Notes under the pieces: generated by a model
What the model was told of the DNA's origin: nothing
The model's database searches: none
The model's input: only the letters and a program-made list of their open reading frames with translations
Shown here: positions 1-5,578 of the stretch, piece by piece
How the letters are laid out: each line of letters opens with the position of its first letter
Numbering within the stretch: the first letter of the stretch is position 1
Made by a program: the position numbers and the translations under genes
Assembly: GCA_021157505.1 (NCBI GenBank)
Contig: JAGGWI010000119.1
Coordinates: 1-7,273, forward strand
Reading direction: 5' to 3'
Source of the DNA: Desulfuromusa sp.
GTDB taxonomy: Bacteria > Desulfobacterota > Desulfuromonadia > Desulfuromonadales > Geopsychrobacteraceae
Length of the DNA: 7,273 nt

Positions 1-108
1 CAAGCCAGTAAACAGGAAATAAAAAAACTATCCAATTTTAGTAAGTTATCAATATATTTGGAAAAAGTTGCTAGAGCGACTGCACAAAACAAGAGCATAT
101 CTGCCTGA
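1..108 (+). CDS. possible C-terminal end of a truncated plus-strand gene
   Basis: From the first base, frame 1 of the plus strand is open for 35 codons and ends in TGA at 106-108. The other two plus frames close within the first 25 bases. The residues are Lys/Ser/Ala-rich, with a helix-like stretch LSIYLEKVARATAQNK near the end. No family is recognisable from so short a piece. If it is real, the gene enters from the left and converges on the rlmD-like gene, whose stop lies 41 bases further on. An open frame of this length also arises by chance in AT-rich sequence, so this is a weak call that depends on sequence to the left of the window. Confidence 0.3.
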   Translation, partial: QASKQEIKKLSNFSKLSIYLEKVARATAQNKSISA

Positions 109-136
109 GAATGCACAAAAAAAGGGCATGTTAGCC
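81..136. repeat. imperfect tandem direct repeat, period 31 bp, two copies
   Basis: TGCACAAAA occurs at 81-89 and again at 112-120. The similarity continues for about 25 bases in each copy (AAGAGCAT against AAGGGCAT, then GCC). The first copy overlaps the end of the possible truncated gene. The second lies just downstream of the rlmD-like stop. Only two degenerate copies exist, so this may be a chance or slipped duplication. On the minus strand the second copy contains a short GGC/GCC stem followed by seven T residues (from CCCTTTTTTT), which could weakly terminate the rlmD transcript. Confidence 0.3.
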
Positions 137-149
137 AGTTTTGTAATTT

Positions 150-1466
150 TCAGGAACGGTAGAGGAGCAAAGTAACACTTTCACAGTGGTGTGTCTGCGG
201 GAACATATCAAAAGGCTGACTTGATACCAGATCGTAACCACCATTGACCAGCACACTCAGGTCACGCGCCAGAGTTTGCGGATCACAAGAAACATAGAGA
301 ACTTTTTTAACTGGTTTTTCAAGCAACTCTTTCATGGTCACAGCAGCGCCGCTACGCGGTGGGTCAAGAACCAGCAGATTTATAACTTGCTGTTGCGAAA
401 AAAAGGTCAATGCCCCTTCTGCCGGTTGACTATAAAAATCAACATTCTTTATTTCATTCAGACGGCTATTTTGTCGTGCCATTTCAATCGAAAGTTTCGA
501 CTCTTCTACGCCGATAACGTGCTTGGCTAGCCGGGCCAGAGGCAGGGAAAAATTCCCCATTCCACAGTAAAGATCGAGCACATGCTCAGAACCGTTCAGT
601 TCGGCTAAACCCAATAGATAATCAATCAGAGCGAGGTTCTGTTGCAGATTGATCTGGGTGAAACCACCCACGGCATAGTTCAATTGAATCGGTGGAGAAT
701 CTACCGCTATCTGCATGACCCCATCCCCACAAACTTTTATCAACTTAGAGCTGCCAGCAGCTTTGATCAGCAGATCAGCAGCCAATTTTTCTCCTTTCAG
801 CAGACCTGCAAGGGATACTGAATCGCTGCCAGAATAGTGGATCAGCGCCGAGCATTGACCATGATCATCAACCGCAAGATCAAGCTGCTGAATGTCGCTG
901 GCATAAGGGGTGTGATTGATAACGTGACGCAACTGGACGAGAAGTCTGTTCAATTCTGGAGCAATGATTGGACATTGTTCAATGGGGACAACAAGGTGGC
1001 TTTTGGGTCGATAAAAACCGGTGACAAAACCAGCGGGAGAGTTGTGACATTTAATCTGCACCCGGCTGCGGTAATTCCACTCATCGGCAGCAGGAATAAT
1101 CGGTAATATCCTATCTGGCTCGCTGCCACACTGTCGGGTCAGGGATTCCCGAAATAATGACTCTTTCCAGCGCAACTGTTCCGGGTATGGAAGATGCTGC
1201 CACTGACAGCCACCACATACACCAGCAACCGGACAGTTTGGCTGCCGGCGCACGGTCGCAGGTTTTAAAATTTCAATAACTTCAGCCTGCAGAAAATTCT
1301 TTTTAGCTTTGGTGACCCGACAACTCACGACATCGCCGACAGCGGTATGGGGAATAAAAACCACCTGGCCCAGATGTCGTGCTAATCCGGCACCACCATT
1401 CACCATTGTCTCCACGGTGAGGGGTGAAATAATTTCAGCAATCCGGGGACGCTTCTGCACTGGCAA
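150..1466 (-). CDS. rlmD: 23S rRNA (uracil-C5)-methyltransferase, RlmD/RumA type
   Basis: SAM-dependent methyltransferase of the TrmA/RumA family, which makes 5-methyluridine in 23S rRNA (U1939 in the E. coli enzyme). An N-terminal TRAM-like beta domain (about 8-68) is followed by the 4Fe-4S ligands C78, C84, C87 and C165. The central domain has NYRSRV at 131-136. The SAM fold shows GGFTQIN (267-273), DLYCGMGNFSLPLA (298-311) and DPPRSG (368-373). The catalytic nucleophile is C394 in SCDPQT and the likely general base is E429 in HHCESV. At 438 residues it is full length (E. coli RlmD is about 433). The start is a TTG two bases after the lysA-like TGA; GTG at 1460 is an alternative and an in-frame stop lies just upstream. 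No good ribosome-binding site is visible, which suggests translational coupling. RlmD specificity is inferred; RlmC/RlmCD-like activity is possible. Confidence 0.9.
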   Translation of the reverse strand: MPVQKRPRIAEIISPLTVETMVNGGAGLARHLGQVVFIPHTAVGDVVSCRVTKAKKNFLQAEVIEILKPATVRRQPNCPVAGVCGGCQWQHLPYPEQLRWKESLFRESLTRQCGSEPDRILPIIPAADEWNYRSRVQIKCHNSPAGFVTGFYRPKSHLVVPIEQCPIIAPELNRLLVQLRHVINHTPYASDIQQLDLAVDDHGQCSALIHYSGSDSVSLAGLLKGEKLAADLLIKAAGSSKLIKVCGDGVMQIAVDSPPIQLNYAVGGFTQINLQQNLALIDYLLGLAELNGSEHVLDLYCGMGNFSLPLARLAKHVIGVEESKLSIEMARQNSRLNEIKNVDFYSQPAEGALTFFSQQQVINLLVLDPPRSGAAVTMKELLEKPVKKVLYVSCDPQTLARDLSVLVNGGYDLVSSQPFDMFPQTHHCESVTLLLYRS

Positions 1467-1468
1467 AT

Positions 1469-2743
1469 TCAGCTTTCAACCTGATCGGGGGCAAACCGAT
1501 CTTCAGCAAAGGTTAACGTGGCAAAATAATCATCAAGAGTCTCTTCCCGCCGGATCAGTTCTACCGATCCATCAGCACGCAACAATAATTCTTTGGGGCG
1601 CAATTTGGCATTATACTGAAAGCCCATCGCATGACCGTGTGCTCCGGTATCATGAATCACCAGGATATCTCCTTCATCAATCTTCGGAAGCTTGCGCTGA
1701 GTTGCGAATTTATCATTATTTTCACAGAGAGAACCGGCGACATCGTAGACCTGATCTTTGGGAGCATCCTCTTTACCAATCACATCGATATGGTGATAGG
1801 CACCGTACAAGGCCGGACGCATCAACGCTGACATACAGGCATCCACACCAATATATTTCCGGTAAATATCTTTATGGTTGATTGCCGAGGTCACCAGACA
1901 GCCATGGGGGCCGGTCATAAAGCGACCACTCTCCATATACATCCGGGGGACATATTGATGCTTTTTCTGGAAAGCATTAAATAACGATTCAATCTCATTC
2001 GCCAATGCATCGATATCTAACGGCGCCTGCTCGGGCTCATAGGGAATCCCAAATCCACCACCGATATTGACAAATTCAAGTTTTATACCCAGTTCAGACT
2101 CAATCAGTTCGGAAATTTCCAGTACCATTCGTGTTGTTTCAACCATATAGCTGTAATCAAGCTCGTTCGAAGCGACCATTGTATGCAGACCAAACCGCTT
2201 TGCTCCCCTCTGCTGAGCCAGACGATAGGCATCAACAACCTGTTCGTGACTGAGTCCATATTTAGCTTCAACCGGATTCCCGATAATCACATTGCCGGTA
2301 CGGCGTGGTCCGGGGTTGTAGCGAAAGCAGATCAATTCGGGGAATTCAGGAACTTTTTCGATCAACGAGATATCATCCAGATTAAGGACACAACCGCCCT
2401 CCTCTGCTGCAATCTTGAATTCAGTCTGATCGGTATTGTTCGAAGTAAACATAATCTGCTCACCGCGTGCACCGACCTGACGACTCAATTGAAGTTCACC
2501 AATTGAACTACAATCAAAACCGAAACCCATATCGAACATCAGCTTCAAAATTTCCGGATTCGGCAGAGCCTTGACAGCATAATACTCACGAAAACCTTTA
2601 ACACCGGAAAAGAGTTTTTTCAAATTTTCACCCGTTTCGCGAATCCCCACCTCATCATAAATATGGAATGGGCTACCATAATGTTCGACCAACTGTTCTG
2701 CAATCGGGAAAAGACGATCCTTAAAGCTCTGTGACATGGGCAT
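1469..2743 (-). CDS. PLP-dependent fold-III decarboxylase, diaminopimelate decarboxylase-like (LysA family)
   Basis: Member of the alanine racemase-fold decarboxylases (LysA/ornithine-arginine decarboxylase). Diaminopimelate decarboxylase would make lysine from meso-DAP with PLP. The PLP lysine is K58 in YAVKALPNPEIL. H187 lies in the barrel strand FGLHTMV, the phosphate-binding glycines are 228-230 (GGGFGIPY), and ESGR is at 271-274. The catalytic C340-E341 pair lies in AGSLCENND, and Y378 follows GAHGHAMGFQYN. Several blocks differ from textbook LysA: HTMVAS for HIGSQ, ESGR for EPGR, CENND for CESGD and GAHG for GAYG. This is therefore a divergent subgroup and its substrate is uncertain. 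The ATG at 2743 is preceded by AAAAGGAG with a 7-nt spacer, and the run of A overlaps the stop codon of the upstream regulator. The length of 424 residues is normal. It forms an operon with the AsnC/Lrp gene upstream and the rlmD-like gene downstream. Confidence 0.85.
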   Translation of the reverse strand: MPMSQSFKDRLFPIAEQLVEHYGSPFHIYDEVGIRETGENLKKLFSGVKGFREYYAVKALPNPEILKLMFDMGFGFDCSSIGELQLSRQVGARGEQIMFTSNNTDQTEFKIAAEEGGCVLNLDDISLIEKVPEFPELICFRYNPGPRRTGNVIIGNPVEAKYGLSHEQVVDAYRLAQQRGAKRFGLHTMVASNELDYSYMVETTRMVLEISELIESELGIKLEFVNIGGGFGIPYEPEQAPLDIDALANEIESLFNAFQKKHQYVPRMYMESGRFMTGPHGCLVTSAINHKDIYRKYIGVDACMSALMRPALYGAYHHIDVIGKEDAPKDQVYDVAGSLCENNDKFATQRKLPKIDEGDILVIHDTGAHGHAMGFQYNAKLRPKELLLRADGSVELIRREETLDDYFATLTFAEDRFAPDQVES

Positions 2744-2756
2744 GAAACAACTCCTT

Positions 2757-3233
2757 TTATGATGATAAACGGTTTAAATCTATTTTTCGGGTCTCTTTAA
2801 TTGTATTTAAAACAATACTGGTTCGAGTCTGTTGTACCCCGGCCAGGGGACAAATTTCATCAGCAAGAATTCGTCCTAACTCACCATTATCAGCGACCCG
2901 CAATTTAAGCAAATAGCCATCTTCACCGGCAACCTGATGGACATCCTGAACCCCGGTCACCGCAGATAATGCAATCGCCAGATCGGCACGACAAGAGGAC
3001 TGGACACTGACTTGCACAAATGCCATGAGACCCTGGTTGAAAGGCTGGGGGTTCAAACGAACCTCATACCCCTCGATAATACCGCGATCTTCCAGTTTGC
3101 GGATTCGTTCCAATACGGCAGAAGGTGCCATACCAACTTGACGGGATACTTCAGCATTTGGAATTCGTGCCTTTTCCTGAAGAATCATCAGTATTTGATG
3201 ATCAATATCGTCGATTATTCTTTTTGTATCCAT
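2757..3233 (-). CDS. AsnC/Lrp-family transcriptional regulator
   Basis: DNA-binding feast/famine regulator of 158 residues, the usual family length. An N-terminal winged helix-turn-helix (about 9-57) contains the typical IDHQILMILQEKAR, AEVSRQVGMAPSAVLERIRKLE and GIIEGY. It is followed by a C-terminal RAM/effector domain (about 70-150) with AFVQVSV, VAGEDGYLLKLRV and an RTSIVL strand; such domains bind amino acids and mediate oligomerisation. It is first in the operon with the LysA-like decarboxylase, only 13 bp upstream. It probably senses an amino acid in that pathway and regulates both genes, including itself; this is inference. The ATG at 3233 has an in-frame stop just upstream and no Shine-Dalgarno sequence. 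The promoter position suggests a leaderless or very short-leader transcript. Confidence 0.92.
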   Translation of the reverse strand: MDTKRIIDDIDHQILMILQEKARIPNAEVSRQVGMAPSAVLERIRKLEDRGIIEGYEVRLNPQPFNQGLMAFVQVSVQSSCRADLAIALSAVTGVQDVHQVAGEDGYLLKLRVADNGELGRILADEICPLAGVQQTRTSIVLNTIKETRKIDLNRLSS

Positions 3234-3241
3234 AAATAGAG

Positions 3242-3270
3242 AATATCATTCATTCCCGCTAAAATGTCAA
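3242..3270 (-). promoter_or_regulatory. sigma70-type promoter of the lrp-lysA-rlmD operon
   Basis: On the minus strand, TTGACA (3265-3270, a perfect -35) is separated by 17 bases from GATATT (3242-3247, 4 of 6 to TATAAT). The -10 ends 8 bases before the ATG at 3233, so transcription would begin at or next to the start codon. The palindrome GAAT-ATC-ATTC (3241-3251) covers the -10 and is a plausible autoregulatory operator. A perfect TATAAT (3273-3278) lies just upstream but has no matching -35; if used, it would give a leader of about 30 nt. Confidence 0.55.
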
Positions 3271-3314
3271 CCATTATAGTCAGTTTTTTATTAATGGTGG
3301 TCATCTGAACAATT

Positions 3315-3361
3315 CTTCTCCATGAGGGAGAAGGTGGTCGCAGACAGGATGAGGGGGGGGG
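3315..3361. repeat. REP-like palindromic intergenic repeat (degenerate copy)
   Basis: CTTCTCC (3315-3321) and GGAGAAG (3327-3333) form a perfect 7-bp stem with a 5-base loop. They are followed by GGTGGTCGCAGACAGGATGAGGG and a G run. The layout of hairpin, GGTGG..CG and GGATGAGGG matches, from memory, a dispersed repeat seen in many proteobacterial genomes. Only one copy lies in the window, so the repeat status cannot be proven here. Confidence 0.5.
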
Positions 3362-3455
3362 AAGTTATTGATAAGATGGTTTTATCGGACTATACGGACT
3401 GAAGCGAAAATTCGGAGGTTTGAGAACAGTTCTTAGCTCGTTTGCAGGCTCATAG

Positions 3456-3467
3456 CCATAGCTATGG
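3456..3467. repeat. 12-bp perfect palindrome CCATAGCTATGG
   Basis: The sequence is self-complementary with no loop and sits within the unexplained block between the exchanger and regulator genes. The preceding bases repeat part of it (CATAGC at 3451-3456). It could be a protein-binding site or part of a dispersed element; no role can be assigned. Confidence 0.35.
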
Positions 3468-3526
3468 GGTAAAAAGGAGCTGAAAAAACGGATTTGCAGT
3501 CAGTTCATGGATAGTTTGACAGTCTC

Positions 3527-4507
3527 CTAGACCAGACCAAAGACTTTAGAAACAAGATAGGCAGTATAACCCAGGTAAATAGTCAGCAGCAGCAGACCCT
3601 CAACACGAGAGATCTGCTTTTCTCCACCAGAACCTGCTCGAACCAGAAACAAAGCCAAGGTCAATAGTACCATGAGGAGACAATCGCGATAAAGAACCTC
3701 CGGATCAATAGCCAGCGGTGCGATCGCCCCGGCAATACCTACCACTGCCAGAGTATTAAACAGGTTAGAACCGATAACATTACCGATAGCCAGATCATGC
3801 TCCCCTTTACGAATGGCCGCGATAGATGAAGCTAATTCGGGTAAAGAGGTGCCAATGGCAACCACAGTCAAACCGATGATCAGATCACTGACACCAAAAC
3901 CCCGGGCGATTTCAACCGCTCCCCAGACCAGCAGCCGCGAACTGGCCACCAGAAGCAGCATACCAACGACAAGCCAGATCAATGCAGCCCGGCGCGACAT
4001 AGGTTCATCTTCAAGAACGTGATCAACATCACTGGCTAAACTGTCCTGCCGATGGCGGAGACCGAGCCAGATTGACCAGCCCATAATAATGGCAAAAACA
4101 AACAATAGAATCCAGGCATCAGCTCGACCAAGATAGAGATCAAACAGGAGGAAAATTCCTAAAAGTGTCGCCACCAGTAGAATTGGCAATTCTTTACGCA
4201 ACACACCAGACTTGATAGTTATCGGGCTGATCAATGCGGTCAATCCCAGAATCAGGGCGATATTAGCTATATTTGAACCGTAAGCATTGCCAAGAGCCAA
4301 CCCGGGATTTCCCTGTGCAGCCGAAATTGCTGAAACAACCATTTCGGGTGCTGAAGTCCCAAACCCGATCACCACCATCCCTATTAACAACGGTGGCATT
4401 CCGGCATACCGGGCTGTTGCAGCAGCCCCCACAATAAAACGATCAGCACTCCAGACCAGTAAAATTAACCCACAAATAAGTGCAATAGCGGGCATGGTGA
4501 GTGACAT
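3527..4507 (-). CDS. Na+/Ca2+ (cation/Ca2+) exchanger family inner-membrane protein, YrbG-like
   Basis: Integral membrane antiporter of the CaCA superfamily, 326 residues, close to E. coli YrbG (about 325). It probably exchanges Ca2+ for Na+ or H+ across the inner membrane; direction and ion are inferred from the family. The two inverted alpha repeats are clear. Repeat 1 has GFGTSAPE (48-55) and GNAYGSNIAN (73-82). Repeat 2 has AIGTSLPE (217-224) and GNVIGSNLFN (242-251). E55 and E224 are the expected ion ligands. About ten hydrophobic segments are visible, with an acidic loop (about 157-170) between the halves. The ATG at 4507 has only a weak AGG six bases upstream; Met5 is an alternative start. 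The gene appears to stand alone, flanked by a palindromic repeat upstream and a repeat-rich region downstream. Confidence 0.92.
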   Translation of the reverse strand: MSLTMPAIALICGLILLVWSADRFIVGAAATARYAGMPPLLIGMVVIGFGTSAPEMVVSAISAAQGNPGLALGNAYGSNIANIALILGLTALISPITIKSGVLRKELPILLVATLLGIFLLFDLYLGRADAWILLFVFAIIMGWSIWLGLRHRQDSLASDVDHVLEDEPMSRRAALIWLVVGMLLLVASSRLLVWGAVEIARGFGVSDLIIGLTVVAIGTSLPELASSIAAIRKGEHDLAIGNVIGSNLFNTLAVVGIAGAIAPLAIDPEVLYRDCLLMVLLTLALFLVRAGSGGEKQISRVEGLLLLTIYLGYTAYLVSKVFGLV

Positions 4508-4540
4508 AGATAGCCTGTAGATTAAGGGGATAAAAGTAGT

Positions 4541-4569
4541 CTGGGGACAGAAATCAATTCTGTCCCCAG
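4541..4569. repeat. perfect 12-bp inverted repeat, REP/RAYT-type palindrome
   Basis: CTGGGGACAGAA (4541-4552) and TTCTGTCCCCAG (4558-4569) are exact reverse complements around a 5-base ATCAA loop. There is no T run on either side, so it is not a standard intrinsic terminator. From memory, GGGGACAG...CTGTCCCC palindromes occur near REP-associated tyrosine transposase genes and as dispersed copies. No transposase is present here. It lies 34 bp upstream of the exchanger start and could affect that transcript by folding. Confidence 0.6.
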
Positions 4570-4606
4570 TAAAATGATATTACCAAAATTTGGATACTCA
4601 AAAGGT

Positions 4607-4625
4607 AAAACCCGAACCGGGTCTT
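4607..4625 (-). terminator. probable intrinsic terminator of the SEC-C protein gene
   Basis: Read on the minus strand, AAGACCCG and CGGGTTTT form an 8-bp stem (one G-U pair) around a 3-base GTT loop, 13 bases after the stop codon. The 3' arm ends in TTTT and is followed by ACCTTTT, a modest U tract. Confidence 0.55.
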
Positions 4626-4638
4626 AACGCCGTGGGCC

Positions 4639-4851
4639 TCAGCCAAACACCGGGCTACAGGCTTTTCTTGCCGCCAGCGCTTTTTGCCGTTGTTTTTCCA
4701 GATAATCCTGATCCTGCTCCAGATGGCATTTTTTATACTTGAGACCGCTATCACACCAGCAGAGATCGTTCCTTAACGGTAATACCTCGGGTGGTGGCGA
4801 GCCAAGATCTTCCTTATCCTCATTCTTAAAAAATCGACTGAACAGTCCCAT
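4639..4851 (-). CDS. small SEC-C motif zinc-binding protein
   Basis: A 70-residue cytosolic protein. The central LCWCDSGLKYKKCH (30-43) is the SEC-C metal-binding motif: C31, C33, C42 and H43 should bind one zinc, as in the SecA C-terminal tail. The N-terminus (MGLFSRFF) is amphipathic and is followed by an acidic and Pro-rich linker. The C-terminus is a Lys/Gln/Ala-rich helix. It is far too short to be SecA. Free-standing SEC-C proteins are common, and the motif is known to contact ribosomes or SecB in SecA, but the role here is unknown. The ATG at 4851 is preceded by GAGGAG with a 7-nt spacer, an excellent ribosome-binding site. A 110-bp gap separates it from the zinc-ribbon gene upstream. 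Confidence 0.85.
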   Translation of the reverse strand: MGLFSRFFKNEDKEDLGSPPPEVLPLRNDLCWCDSGLKYKKCHLEQDQDYLEKQRQKALAARKACSPVFG

Positions 4852-4889
4852 ACAAATACTCCTCTATAGCAAAATCAGTGAACCAGAGG

Positions 4890-4918
4890 AATATATAGAA
4901 AAACCGACAGTGAAACAA
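4890..4918 (-). promoter_or_regulatory. possible promoter of the SEC-C protein gene
   Basis: On the minus strand, TTGTTT (4913-4918) is 17 bases upstream of TATATT (4890-4895, 5 of 6 to consensus). The -35 is weak (3 of 6). Transcription would start about 30 bases before the SEC-C gene's start codon, leaving room for its GAGGAG site. Confidence 0.35.
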
Positions 4919-4961
4919 GAAAACTTTCTACAGCGACAACCTCTTTTCAACCGCAATAATA

Positions 4962-5462
4962 CTAATAAGACTTACGGTAAAGCGTCTTGTGACATTTGGG
5001 GCAAGGGGGAATTTTTGCAGTTTTCTTCATATGGATCACTTCGCCACACTCTTTACAGGTCAGCGATCCAGGGCTGGTGATCTCACCGGTTTTAAATTCC
5101 AGATTACCCTCTGATTTTTTTGCCCAATCACCCAGAGTTTCAGCGGTACTCGACAAAATTCTGGAAAAGATACTTTTAGCGCCGACGCCGATCCGTTTGG
5201 GATCAACCGCTTCCTTGACGTTCGTTTTACCTTTATTCGCACTATCAACGATATGCTTAATATCACGCTTTACGTAGGTTGATATTTTCTCAGACTGTTC
5301 CCGCGTAAAGTTCCCCGCCGAAGACCAATCATCCTGTACCCGTTTTAACGCCTCATCCAGAGTCTTTCGCCCACTTCCTACTAATTCTTCAGTCTGTGAA
5401 ACCATTTTTTCATACAAACTGACTTCATCCTGATTATCTTTTTTCTGATTATTGTCTGTCAT
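4962..5462 (-). CDS. zinc-ribbon protein, YbeL/DUF1451-like
   Basis: A 166-residue soluble protein. A charged, mostly helical N-terminal region (about 12-120) includes a likely coiled-coil segment and the conserved-looking TAETLGDWA (106-114). A C-terminal zinc ribbon has C136-x2-C139 (LTCKECG) and C154-x2-C157 (PPCPKCH). This architecture matches the DUF1451 family (E. coli YbeL), whose function is unknown; the assignment is from memory of the family layout. A longer frame begins at ATG 5480, but I choose ATG 5462 because AAAGGAG sits 7 bases upstream of it, inside what would be codons 2-4 of the longer form. A second zinc-binding protein gene (SEC-C) follows, 110 bp downstream. Confidence 0.82.
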   Translation of the reverse strand: MTDNNQKKDNQDEVSLYEKMVSQTEELVGSGRKTLDEALKRVQDDWSSAGNFTREQSEKISTYVKRDIKHIVDSANKGKTNVKEAVDPKRIGVGAKSIFSRILSSTAETLGDWAKKSEGNLEFKTGEITSPGSLTCKECGEVIHMKKTAKIPPCPKCHKTLYRKSY

Positions 5463-5552
5463 GGGTTCGCTCCTTTTCATTCTCGATTAAGAAAAATACT
5501 TTCAATGAATATAACTCTTCGTTACAGATTAACAGATTTCTCTCAAAAGTCA

Positions 5553-5565
5553 TGCAAAGCTTGCA
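5553..5565. repeat. short palindrome TGCAA-AGC-TTGCA
   Basis: Five-base arms around AGC lie 13 bases past the selenoprotein stop codon and about 90 bases upstream of the zinc-ribbon gene start. On the minus strand a T-containing stretch (GACTTTTGAG) follows. It could be a weak terminator or an operator; it is too short for a firm call. Confidence 0.2.
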
Positions 5566-5578
5566 ACAAAGAGATCAA

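Larger units (their letters stand above)
3234..3526. other. intergenic region between exchanger and regulator genes, with repeat debris
   Basis: This 293-base stretch is downstream of the exchanger gene and upstream of the regulator. From the regulator side it holds the operon promoter, a REP-like hairpin (3315-3333) ending in a nine-G run (3353-3361), and a block of unknown origin (3362-3526). That block includes the 12-bp palindrome CCATAGCTATGG (3456-3467) and AGAAC-A-GTTCT (3423-3433). A minus-strand frame is open between stops from 3499 to 3365 (44 sense codons) but has no plausible start or binding site. I see no convincing gene and no clear intrinsic terminator after the exchanger stop. 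Confidence 0.5.

Noticed and set aside
1309..1881. Plus-strand 190-codon frame
   Set aside because: It is antisense to the well-supported rlmD-like and lysA-like genes and is rich in His/Arg/Pro, as typical shadow frames are.
2816..2830. GGTTCGAGTC, resembling a tRNA T-loop
   Set aside because: It lies inside the AsnC/Lrp coding sequence, and no cloverleaf can be formed around it.
3365..3508. Second possible TGA-readthrough frame (ATG-AAC-TGA then 44 open codons)
   Set aside because: The TGA is at codon 3, no SECIS-like hairpin follows, and the protein has no recognisable features. It is better explained as intergenic repeat sequence.
4554..4754. Minus-strand 66-codon frame overlapping the SEC-C gene
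   Set aside because: It runs through the SEC-C gene in another frame and through its terminator, with no binding site.
5463..5480. Upstream ATG of the zinc-ribbon gene (adds MKRSEP)
   Set aside because: Those codons are the AAAGGAG ribosome-binding site for ATG 5462.
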